Shown here piece after piece: positions 44,937-54,500 of a stretch of 64,000 nt of DNA. Below the pieces are notes generated by a model. The model saw nothing but the letters and a program-made list of their open reading frames with translations. It did no database searches and was not told the origin of the DNA. This DNA comes from Basidiobolus meristosporus CBS 931.73 (taxonomy: Eukaryota > Basidiobolomycota > Basidiobolomycetes > Basidiobolales > Basidiobolaceae). The stretch is taken from assembly GCA_002104905.1 (NCBI GenBank), contig MCFE01000115.1, forward strand, positions 100,147-164,146, read 5' to 3'. Within the stretch, counting starts at the first letter, position 1. Every line of letters begins with the position of its first letter. Made by a program: the position numbers and the translations under genes.

Positions 44937-45162
44937 TGTTATGAAATCCAGGCCAGTTCCCATCCTTCTGTTTGGTGTAACAAGGTCTGCCCTTTATTTT
45001 AGCATAGGATCTACTTTTTATACATTTCTCAATCATTTGCATACAACTTGTCTTACTTTAGCCCATCTGTCTTTGATCATCTTTGATGATTTTTGGTGTT
45101 GATGCATCTCTATATGCAACAACTTGCTGCCTGTTCTGGTTGGGATTCAGACTTTCATAACA
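44937..45162 (-). repeat. 5' LTR of the gypsy element
   Basis: 226 bp, the partner of 40592-40817 with eight transition differences. Confidence 0.95.
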
Positions 45163-45167
45163 CAAGT

Positions 45168-45494
45168 ATGTTACGTACTTAAAGAGTAATGTCCTTTAGA
45201 GAGTACAAAAAGGGATAATGTGTATGTTATCTTGTAGATTCAACAGGGTAGTGTAAGAATATCTCTTAAAAAGGTTAGGGTGGTGACTTTGTAGAAATAT
45301 ATTCAAACTAATATTTGTTCCTACTACGCTCTTCTGCCTATAACCAAAACTCCCTTTTATTTAGTTGATTGTTTGGTAATTATACCTTATTGTGAGTCTG
45401 GTGATTTGTCTTTGATTTGCTTTTCCCTGGCTACTAAGTCGTCTTTGTATGCGTTGATGTCACTTAACATCGAGTGACTCTTTACTCTGTAACA
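45168..45494. mobile_element. Solo LTR, second family, next to tRNA-Leu
   Basis: Begins tgttacgtac and ends ctctgtaaca, with inverted ends tgttac/gtaaca. Flanked by agta on both sides (a 4-bp target duplication). It ends only 10 bp before the tRNA-Leu gene, as expected for an element that targets Pol III genes. A decayed copy lies left of the gypsy element. Confidence 0.6.
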
Positions 45495-45504
45495 AGTACA
45501 AGCT

Positions 45505-45586
45505 GGTGAGGTGGCCGAGTGGTCTAAGGCGCTGCGTTCAGGTCGCAGTCTCTTCGGAGGCGTGGGTTCGAACCCCACCCTCATCA
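45505..45586 (+). tRNA. tRNA-Leu (anticodon CAG)
   Basis: An 82-nt class II tRNA with a perfect cloverleaf: acceptor ggtgagg/cctcatc, D-arm tggccgagtggtctaagg, anticodon arm tgcgttCAGgtcgca, long variable arm tctcttcggagg, T-arm gtgggttcgaaccccac and discriminator A. Pol III termination at a downstream tattttactctt. No intron. Confidence 0.98.
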
Positions 45587-45954
45587 TCTATTTTACTCTT
45601 AGCTTGCACAAAAATGATAAGAGGAAATATCACAATGCTAACAGTCACTGGGCAGTCTTTCAATCTCGAATCTTTGTGTTACCAAAGTCAATCCGGTAAC
45701 CCTGCCAGACATTCTCTCTAATATCAACCTTTTCGGTGGAGGGCAGCATCACTAAAACTGAGGGTGAGTATGTTAGTACGTAAGCGAATATCTAATATTG
45801 ATGCCCGCAGCTTTGATCATGATACAGGTGTGTGCAAGTAAAAAGCTAATCACAAGTAACAACAAATATAAGAATGTCATTTCAATTTTATTGATTGGAG
45901 ATTTTCAGTAATAGTGTGGTGATGGCTGCCTACATTTGAAGCATTGTCACCGCA

Positions 45955-46452
45955 CTAATTGTATTGAACATTTTGCTCTGGGCAATCTTCTACGCATTGC
46001 ATTTCTGCGACAGGGGCCGTGTATTGTACATCTTGAGTGGGTTGCATCAGAACGTAGGGAGAGAAAGAACTATCTTCCGAGTGTTCCGCTCCCTTTTGCT
46101 TGGCGTATTCTAATGCGTTGGCCCCACCCTCCAGTTCGAGACTGGGCCCTGCTTGATACTTGACATTGAAGCCTTTGTTGCTGTTGGCGTTAGCAATGTT
46201 CAGGTTATCGTGCTTTCTGGTCACCGTGGTGAAAACCTGGCGCAATAACGGGGATTGGACATTCGTCGTCTTAACGACAGGCAAAACTCGAGCGTTTTGG
46301 TAGCAATCGCTCGCATACTGTGCACATGGTAAGCTGCGATAATGCACCCTTCTATACTCGCGAGTGCATGGAGAAGAACAGCCGATTGGGGCAGCAACGG
46401 CAACTTGAAGAGCGGCAAGGCCTAGAATCACTGTTATGGTAGTAGAGCGCAT
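45955..46452 (-). CDS. Family A secreted Cys protein, copy 3
   Basis: A 165-aa protein with full signal peptide (MRSTTITVILGLAALQVAVA). The head is APIGCSSPCTREYRRVHYRS, LPCAQYASDCYQN. It has two differences from the other copies: the insertion GAEHSED before SSFSPYVLM, and an altered C-terminus VAEMQCVEDCPEQNVQYN with an added Cys. Changes relative to copy 1 are spread over the mature part. Followed by family B copy 3, which is broken. Confidence 0.7.
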   Translation of the reverse strand: MRSTTITVILGLAALQVAVAAPIGCSSPCTREYRRVHYRSLPCAQYASDCYQNARVLPVVKTTNVQSPLLRQVFTTVTRKHDNLNIANANSNKGFNVKYQAGPSLELEGGANALEYAKQKGAEHSEDSSFSPYVLMQPTQDVQYTAPVAEMQCVEDCPEQNVQYN

Positions 46453-46830
46453 GCTGAAGAATAGCTGAGAAATAAGCTAGTTGCATAGGCCGCTATATAG
46501 CATGGGAGGCTATATAATAAGGTTAAGTCGAGGGCATAAAGTGAGTCTTGTTAGATTGCGCATGTTTTCCATTCTGTTATTGACTTTATCGAGGAAGCCT
46601 GTAACATATAAAACACATGCACTGGAATGACAGCCTCTGTATATATATATATATATGGTTCTATCACCGCTGCCCATACTTCTCTTCAATACTCACAATG
46701 ACATTGTGTACAACGATAAGTGCCACTGTTTCTGTGTGTGCATATCAGAAAATTCTTGAGTACTTGTACATCATCAGCATACCGAGTAATATGTTACTCA
46801 TTTTATTTCGTAAGTTTACTTTTACTAGAC

Positions 46831-47297
46831 TTAATGTCTGTTTCCACTGAAATATCTAACTTTGAAGTGGCGACGAGCAGATCTCTTATACTTCTTGTAC
46901 CCACCTCTAAGCGCACGCGCTGCTGGCTGAGTGATGATAATTTGTGGCTGTTGCTGCTTGGGCTGGTACAGGGTTTGATCAATGACCTGCGCTTGGTCGA
47001 ACTGGTTTGAGTTGGACAAGGCATTGGCTTTACTGGAGGAATGGCCATTGATTTTGTCCAGCAAGGCTTGGGATGGTTGAAGATTGGAAATATCGAACCC
47101 TTGCAACCCAGAGAATCCTGGCTGCTCACCCGAAGTCTCGCTTGTCTGCATTGGCTCACTCATCTCCGAATCATCCCCCTCCTCAGTTGACGGCTGGTAT
47201 TCTTGACTGGGGGCCGAAGTGTCCTGATAACAAGCACCCTGTTGTTCGACGCATGGCTCATTGGTGAAGGCTACATGACTGGCTGGTGGAGTCTCAT
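46831..47297 (-). pseudogene. Family B, copy 3, without signal peptide
   Basis: The body (MSEPMQTSETSGEQPGFSGL, core SNQFDQAQVIDQTLYQP, tail ending SGNRH) is intact and lacks the TAG of copies 2 and 4. However, about 80 bp with the signal peptide is deleted, joining MRLHQPVM directly to a TAG. Internal ATGs could give only a non-secreted protein. A (ta)n run of 9 units at 46639-46656 lies downstream. Confidence 0.72.
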
Positions 47298-48614
47298 GCG
47301 AATTTTGCCGATTTATATCACCTCGATCCCACTCAATTAGGCTTCGTTCATAGCACTAGCTTTATACGAGCTAGATTGATTTAACCTTTGCTACTTTACC
47401 TCTTCGTACCAAGGCTACACAGTATAGGTTGCACTTCAAAGTGTGAGGAATGAGGGCGATCTGGTCAATGATATCCTTAATATCGTTCAAAATTCTCTCA
47501 GTTTTTGCAATAACTATCCGTGTTAGTGAGGACTTCGGTAATTTTTTACTAATGAGCTTGAGGGTTACCGTCCAGAAAGTCCAAGGTCATTGCGGTCAAT
47601 TTCAATGGGGTTTGGTACTCTTTTGTATCAGTGTAGTCCTGTGAGCTTAACATGCACTTTTGGTATCTTTATTCCATCTTTAAGGCAAGTATCTCTTACA
47701 ATAGTCCTGTCATTGCCTGGAAGGTATTGTCCTTTGGTAGTGCTGTTTTCTTGCTGTACACATGATTAAATATATTGCTGATCTGACCCTGCCGCAACTG
47801 GAGAGCAGCAACCACAGTCAAGCTTTGGGGCAGGCTTATTAAATTAACCAGTTATTACAAGAACCTAGGGTTGTTGCTGATTGGTGAATGATACGACTGT
47901 CATGGGGTGTACAGCACAGTACAGGCGAGAATAAATTGGTTAGTTTTTTGCCAAGAGTTGGGGATATTGAGTGGATAGTGCTTGGGATAGTTGAGGCTGC
48001 CTTGGAATTTCTTGTTGTAGTACACGCGTTTTCAATTAGTTATTTGTCAAGAAACAAGCCAAATGTGACTGTTCACTTTATTTGCGTTACGCTTTATCTA
48101 TGCTGCTACAATCGATAGCTTGGATGGCGATGCTTTCTTGCAAGACACATGCACTTATCTATTGCAAACTTTACCCTGCCACAGATGGAGTACAGCGTCG
48201 GATTAAGAGCTCAGCCACCGACTACCACGGTCATTCTTTTGGGCAGGTTGATTACATAACCTGTTATTTCAAGAACAGACTCATTGCTGATTGGTGCAAA
48301 TCCTTGTCACCAATGACCGGCATGGTGCATAGAGACGGTGCCGGCAAGAAGGAAATATTCATGGATGTGTTTAGCTAGTACTGGTTTCCTCAGGTAATGT
48401 TGCAGATTTGGCCTCAACTGTAACCATTCATGATTTCTGGATCATTTCTCCAAGCTTGGCCTAAGACTCAGCACTTTATGTGGGAAGCCGCTATACTTAT
48501 TAAAAAAGAGCACATGAAGCAGCCAACACTAAGCCACCACCTGGACAAGGTGATATAAAGCAGCAGGCGTGGGCTTGTCAGTCTCAAGACTTATTGCACT
48601 CCACTTCCTCAGCC
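47298..48614. other. Unique spacer between A-B pair 3 and family D copy 2
   Basis: No gene supported. gttgaggctgccttggaatt at about 47990 has a diverged match at 58507, showing shared ancestry with that area. TATA-like gatataaag at 48550 belongs to family D copy 2. Confidence 0.35.
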
Positions 48615-48833
48615 ATGGTATCCGATCAAGAAGCCCGTTTGTATTCTGCCGATGTCAGAGAAGAAATTGCCAGAGCCAAGAGAGCTAACAACGGGAACTA
48701 CGCCTCAGTCACAGTCAAAGGGATTCGCTGGACTTGGAGAGGACCCGGAACTGGCGAGCTGTCCTTCAAGCAGATCCTCGAAGGGAGAAAGGGGACCGCC
48801 TGCGTGGATAGCCAGACATGGGTAATCTCGTAG
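48615..48833 (+). CDS. Family D small protein, copy 2
   Basis: A 72-aa protein MVSDQEARLYSADVREEIAR, AKRANNGNYASVTVKGIRWT, WRGPGTGELSFKQILEGRKG, TACVDSQTWVIS. Compared with copy 1 at 33074, the changes are mostly nonsynonymous but the frame is kept. Its first half is a charged helix; the second half may form a small beta sheet with Trp residues. Lies in a D-E segment together with E copies at 49935, 51253 and 52507. No signal peptide and no known family. Confidence 0.58.
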   Translation: MVSDQEARLYSADVREEIARAKRANNGNYASVTVKGIRWTWRGPGTGELSFKQILEGRKGTACVDSQTWVIS

Positions 48834-49934
48834 GGTTTGGTTGGTGCCTACGTAGCCGGTGAACTCTTGGAGATGTTGCTGTTAAGGATATTTAGCTGAA
48901 GCATTGTGAAATAAATGAGTTCAAATCCGCGTTCCTTTGACCCAGCTGTATTATGCTCATTGCACTGTGAGCATCTAACATATGTGTGAACTGCTACTTT
49001 GATCAGATATACGTGTACAACTGCCGTGTACAGGCATCCGTTCCAGCAATCAGTATTGTGTTGCACGCTCCGCACTTCTGAAGACAATCCTTTTCTGTTG
49101 CGGTCAATATGATATGGCACCCCTGAGGTCTTTGCTTTTGCCTTAGTAGCGTTGGCTTCCTTTAGAAAAGGCTTTGTTTAATTTCTGTTACCAAACAACC
49201 TAGAACTCAACGTATATCCTAAATAACCTTGAGACCGTTAAGCATCTATCAGCCGGACGCCACTTTGAATCTGCAACAGCTATTGCGCTGATCTATGTAG
49301 GTGCTGAAGAAATCAACGTGTTTCTAAGCAGGAAAAATAGAATATCTAGAACTCTTATTTTGAGTACTCCTGCAGCCATATAGGTATATTGCTAGATTTG
49401 TTTTACCCTGATATCACGCAAATACTGTCTATTGGCAGTTTATGTATTTGGGAGCTTGCCTGTAGGTTAAGTGATCCTAATAGGGTGAATAGGGTGAATA
49501 GGGTGAATAGGGTGAATAGGGTGAATAGGTTGAATAGGGTGAATAACCTTGCACAAGATTTGGTAATATGCTATCATGAAATTCACACACAAGTATTACT
49601 GTTGGAAGCACTAGTCTAGGTTGATGATTCTATAAACAGAATAGGAAGCATCAAACAGAAGCACTAAGACTAATTAGTGATTATAATGGGATCCCAGGCC
49701 CTGATCTTATGGGAATAAATAGTCACATACATCTACTAGTATATTCATACCTATTGTCCAGCATCCACCAGAGGTTTTTGACAGAGTAGCACTTTTATTT
49801 ATACCGTTGTAAATGATGTGTAGCATGTATGGTTAGAATACCCCAACATACACTGTTTACTTCTTTATCCAGCTACTTTGTATACTTGCATTATTTCTAG
49901 CATTTGACATTGAACGTAATAGATTTATTAACTA
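48834..49934. repeat. Duplicated D-E spacer with minisatellite
   Basis: Matches 33293-34569. It differs mainly by expansion of a 9-bp tandem repeat at 49483-49545. Confidence 0.7.
49483..49545 (+). repeat. 9-bp minisatellite (gggtgaata)x7
   Basis: Seven units, one with a g-to-t change. The sister segment at about 34130-34155 has only two or three imperfect units, so the array grew after duplication. Confidence 0.9.
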
Positions 49935-50129
49935 TCAGATACAGCATCTTTGGCCAGACTTGCATCCAGTGTCCCAGAACACGGATCTCCAACCGGTGGG
50001 GCAGCTACCGGAAACGCACAAGGAGCCTCTTGAGTTCCCTTGGGCTTGGCACGAGAGAGCATCTACGGAGCCGGAACTGGAGCTGGCCACAAGGAAGGCG
50101 ACCATCAAGGAGACTGCAAATTTCTTCAT
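49935..50129 (-). CDS. Family E defensin-like peptide, copy 1
   Basis: A 64-aa precursor: MKKFAVSLMVAFLVASSSSG signal, cleavage near SVDA-LSC, and a mature peptide of about 39 residues with C-x10-C-x4-C-x12-C-x5-CC. The second half SCPTGWRSVFWDTGCK and SGQRCCI resembles the beta-defensin/big-defensin layout (C-P...G-C...CC). The first Cys interval is longer than in vertebrate beta-defensins. It is cationic and ends at the CC-I. TATA (ctatatatt on the gene strand) lies about 55-60 bp upstream. Three near-identical intact copies and one pseudogene exist here. The structure and activity are not known; convergence on the pattern is possible. Confidence 0.7.
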   Translation of the reverse strand: MKKFAVSLMVAFLVASSSSGSVDALSCQAQGNSRGSLCVSGSCPTGWRSVFWDTGCKSGQRCCI

Positions 50130-51252
50130 TATTATTTTGATTGAGAGATTAGTGTGTGAATGATGTCTAGCAGCAAGGTTAGCGCAATATATAGGCGTCA
50201 TTTCCCCATTGTTGCACATACTTTTGTCAATAGTCGCTGTGGCTAGCTCTACGAATGGTTGTACAAGAGAAGAAGGTTACCTGGGTAATGTAAACCAGCT
50301 CAGAAGGCTACCTTGGTAATGTAAACCAGTTCCAGGAAATTATATGTATTGATGGCCAACATCAAAAGAGCAGTAGCATTGAAATGGTATTTCTCGTATG
50401 GCATAGTGTCACCTCTTTATTCAAACATATAAATGATGCGGCAATAATATGCAAAATCAAAGGTAGCAATCCTTGAACTGGGCTGCTCATCACATTTTGT
50501 GCCACACAGCTTTTGCCGTGCAATACACTCATCTACGAAGAATGTTCTAAATGCAGTACCACACGGCTGAAAGTAAGCCTTCCCTGTTATTTTCAAGTGT
50601 AGAACTACTTTGCCGATAGTTCAATAGATAATTTATTAGGTAGATACAACATCTTTGGTGTTCCGGAATATCAAACTTTGACCAATACCTGAAGGGCGCA
50701 AGTAGAGAGTGTCAACACAGCTGGCCTCAATAATGGCAGGTAAAGAGAGTTGTTACCTGTAAAGTAAACAAGTACTCTTGAAGCATGTGCAATATAGGTC
50801 ATTACGTACACTGCTAATTATCCTTCCTCTGTGCAAAGCACTCACTCAGCGGTTGTTGTGGCTAGGCAGTCTGTAACAATGGAATATGTAAACCAGCTCT
50901 ATACACGAATAACAATGTAATGGTTACATTCACTCTACTTATTGACAGTTATAGCAATCATGATATGCAGACTCCTAGGTAGCATTATTGCTTATACAAT
51001 GTAAATGATATAGAGCACTGTGGCGAACAACAGTAGATTAATCTAACGAGTTCAATAGATGGTTCCCAATACAGTTGCACATATTAAGCCCCAAAGATGA
51101 GACCAGTATATTTTGCTACACTATTGATTCCCATTATACTGCTATATAGTTGCTTCTTAAGCATTAATCTCCGTATATACAATACGGCTTGTCTCTAGCA
51201 TCTGCATTGTCATGTGTACGTTCCACATTGAACGTAATAGATTTATTAACTC
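50130..51252. repeat. Tandem E-unit flank
   Basis: Part of a tandem array of about 1.25-1.3-kb units carrying one E gene each. At 50630-50750 there is a segment also found at 52135-52260 whose minus strand ends EHQRCCI, like the E tail; it may be a decayed relative. No intact gene. Confidence 0.5.
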
Positions 51253-51450
51253 TCAGATACAGCATCTCTGGCCGGACTTGCATCCGGTATCCCAGAATAC
51301 GGATCTCCAACCGGTGGGGCAGCCACCGGAAACGCACAAGGAGCCTCTTGAGTTCCCTTGGGCTTGGCACGAGAGCGCATCTACGGAGCCGGAACTGGAG
51401 CTGGCCACAAGAAAGGCGACCATCAGGGAGGCTGCAAACTTCTTCATCAT
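51253..51450 (-). CDS. Family E defensin-like peptide, copy 2
   Basis: A 65-aa precursor (MMKKFAASLMVAFLVASSSS) with the same six-Cys pattern. It differs from the other copies by Ala for Val in the signal and SGGC for SGSC in the mature peptide. Same TATA region upstream. Third unit of the tandem array counted from 34570. Confidence 0.7.
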   Translation of the reverse strand: MMKKFAASLMVAFLVASSSSGSVDALSCQAQGNSRGSLCVSGGCPTGWRSVFWDTGCKSGQRCCI

Positions 51451-52506
51451 TGTTTTGATTGAGAGCTTAGTGTGTGAATGATGTCTAGCAGCAGGGTTGG
51501 CTCAATATATAGGCGTTATTTCCACATTGTTGTACATACTTTTGTCAATAGTTGCTGTGGCTAGCTCTACGAATGATTGTACATGAGAAGAAGGTTACCT
51601 GGGTAATGTAAACCAGTTCCACAGAGCTGCAGCATTGAGATGATGTTAATACACAAAAATAAATTGGCAATCCATGAACCGGGTTGCTCATCAGACATGC
51701 TATTGTGTAGTGGTAGTTCTACACCAATAAAGCATCTTTGGCCTCTAACTGGAAAGTAAATCAAGACCTCAAGATGCATAGACAATCTCGATAATTACGT
51801 TTACTGTAACATGTACATTCCATGACTGTTGTGGCTAAGCAGTCTGTGACAACGGAATGAGTGTGGATACCATTTGAGACTTAAAGCGGTAATGATATTC
51901 AATCGAGATATGCAAAGTCCTAGGTAACACTGTCGCTTATAAAGTATAAATGAATCTTGATTTTTAAGCCCAGATGCTGCTATTTGCAATAACACGCAAG
52001 TATTTGATATAACTTTAGTGTTTGTAACGACTTGCATTGATTTTGCTACAAGTAAATATAGATATGAGATTGCTGTCCCACTTGGGAATTGAAATATGTT
52101 GTATTCTTTACAACGACTTACCCGATAATTCATTAGATAATTTATTAGGTAGATACAACATCTTTGGTGTTCCGGAATATCAAACTTTGACCAATGCCTG
52201 AAAGGCGCAAGTAGAGAGTGTCAACACAACTGGCCTCCATAATGGCAGGTAAGGAAAGTTGTAATATGTAAAGTAAGCAAGTCTTCTTGACGCATGAGCA
52301 ATATAGGACATCATGTACACTGTTACTTATCCTTCCTCTGTGCAAAACACTCACTCACATATAGAGGAGGCTAACATATTTTGCTACACTTTGGCTATAG
52401 TTACTGCTTGCTTCTTAAGCGCCAATCTCCGAATACTCTGTCCTGTTTCTAGCATCTGCATTATTGTGTGTAAATTCAACATTGAACATATTGGATTTAT
52501 TAACTC
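51451..52506. repeat. Tandem E-unit flank
   Basis: Contains the repeated QRCFI frame (51567-51785) and the EHQRCCI-type segment (52135-52260). No intact gene. Confidence 0.5.
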
Positions 52507-52704
52507 TCAGATACAGCATCTTTGGCCAGACTTGCATCCAGTATCCCAGAACACGGATCTCCAACCGGTGGGGCAGCTACCGGAAACGCACAAGGAGCCT
52601 CTTGAGTTCCCTTGGGCTTGGCACGAGAGAGCATCTACGGAGCCGGAACTGGAGCTGGCCACAAGGAAGGCGACCATCAAGGAGACTGCAAATTTCTTCA
52701 TCAT
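52507..52704 (-). CDS. Family E defensin-like peptide, copy 3
   Basis: A 65-aa precursor with mature sequence identical to copy 1 at 49935 (LSCQAQGNSRGSLCVSGSC, PTGWRSVFWDTGC, KSGQRCCI). The identity at protein level points to very recent duplication or gene conversion. The flanking TATA and leader are also conserved. Confidence 0.7.
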   Translation of the reverse strand: MMKKFAVSLMVAFLVASSSSGSVDALSCQAQGNSRGSLCVSGSCPTGWRSVFWDTGCKSGQRCCI

Positions 52705-53709
52705 TGTTTTGATTGAGAGCTTAGTGTGTGAATGATGTCTAGCAGCAAGGTTAGCTCAATATATAGGCGTCATTTCCCCATTGTTGCACATACTTTCGTC
52801 GATAGTCGCTGTGGCTAGCTCTACAAATGGTTGTGCAAGAGAAGAAAGTTACCCGGGTAATGTAAACCAGCTCAGAAGGTTACCTGGGTAATGTAAACCA
52901 GTCCCACAAAGCTGCAGCATTATGGCATAGTGGTACAGAGTCAATGTGGTATTAATACACAAAATCAAAATCCATAAACCGGGTTGCTCTTCAGATATGC
53001 TATTGTGTAGTGGTAGTTCTACACCAATAAAGCAATTTTGGCCTCTAACGGGAAAGTAAATCAGGACCTCGAGATGCATAGCCAATGTTGATAATTACGT
53101 TTACTGTAGCATGTACATTCCATGGCTGTTGTGGCTAAGCAGTCTGTAACAATGGAATGAGAGTGAATACCGTTTGAGACTTAAAGCGGTAATGATATTC
53201 AATCAACATATGCAGGTAACACTGTCGCTTATAAAGTATAAATGATATATAATATTGTTGCACATGGTCTGCAATAAACACTTTTTAGCCGATGAATCTT
53301 GATTTTTAAATCTAGATGCCGCTATTTGCAATAACACGCAAGTGTTTGTTGGACTCTAGTATGACTGAGAAGGTAACACTCTTTGATTTTTCGTCACAAG
53401 TAAATATAGATGTGACTAAGTGGGATGCAATGGCTTTGTGGATAAGAAGCTTACTACTTTCCATTCATTAAAGTGGTGAAGTTTATCCGCAGCTTACATT
53501 AATAAGACTTTACCCGTGGAAATACACACTGAAGATTAAGATATTTACCATCTGGGCACTAACTGCCTGATCCTCTTCCCTCATATCCCGACATGTGCTT
53601 GTGCATACAAGTGCGTTGTTAGACTTTTAGGTAGCATTGGTATTGCCACTATTGCCCTACTTAGAGTTGAACCAAGAGTACTGGTGAAATGAGCAAAGTG
53701 CAATTTAAT
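52705..53709. repeat. E-unit flank, end of array
   Basis: Carries the third QRCFI frame (52849-53085). From about 53,240 on it is like 35270-35440, so the end of the D-E segment is shared with the first copy. Confidence 0.5.
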
Positions 53710-54500
53710 GAATCAATAAGTGCTGTTCATTGTCCTTGTCAAGCCATAACAAAATATTCGGTTAGGCCATCAATCCATTCAAGTTGTTCATGTCTCTAGA
53801 GCGGGTTAAGTCTTGGCATAGTGGTGGGCTGAGATGATAGACCCGAATGGAGGCTACATTCACTGCGTTGGTGGCAAGAAAACTGAGTATGTAACACCGC
53901 AGGTTTGTTCATTCATTTCAATGAAGCCTTTTTGGATGAGAAATAGAAGTACGATAACAGCCATGCATCCTCAATACTTCGGTGTATGCGTTGGTATGCC
54001 AGCCAAACTCCACACTTTCCATTGTAAGATGAGCTATGGGGAATCAAGTCGGCAATCTCCAGAATAACCGTGTCAAACACTCTTCTTCCGGATTGAGCGT
54101 TTTCTTTGGCGCATTTGTCTACCCATAGACCATGGTTACTGAGATGTGAGTGTAGTATACAACAATGCAAGGCATATTTTAAGAGAACACGTACGCTTTT
54201 GGACCTGACTTACCGGAGTAAGGATTTCACCTTTGAAACAGTGTCTGTGGTACTGGGGGATATGTGGTACTAGGGGATCGAGCTAGAAGCGAGATAAATA
54301 GATTGATGATTACAATGCCTCTCTGTACCCCCCCCCCCACTGGCCCTATGCCCCAGCACAGATAGCTATTGCCCGAAATCATTACGCAGGAGTGTCACCA
54401 TACAGTCATTCCTGAGGTATGTGAGTGTGGTATGGGTCTACTAAGGAACAGTAAAGGTAACTTAAAGCGATGGTAATGAATATTAAAGCATTGTAATAAA
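53710..54500. repeat. Block G, copy 2
   Basis: Matches 35460-36110. On the minus strand a frame at 53913-54170 encodes CAKENAQSGRRVFDTVILEI, ADLIPHSSSYNGKCGVWLAY and IEDAWLLS. The first copy has parts of the same frame. Could be a small-protein gene that is broken in copy 1, but evidence is weak. Confidence 0.4.

Larger units (their letters stand above)
40592..45162 (-). mobile_element. Ty3/gypsy LTR retrotransposon (defective)
   Basis: A 4.57-kb element read on the minus strand. Two 226-bp LTRs begin TGTTATGAAA and end TTTCATAACA. The internal order gag, zinc knuckle, protease, RT, RNase H, integrase is that of Ty3/gypsy. gag and pol share one frame, broken by TGA at 44274-44276 and at 43944-43946, and by a deletion near 41720-41740 that removes the C-x-C half of the integrase zinc finger. 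The LTRs differ at 8 of 226 positions, all transitions, so the insertion is fairly young. Flanking 5-bp duplications are not seen (aaaga against caagt). Confidence 0.95.
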
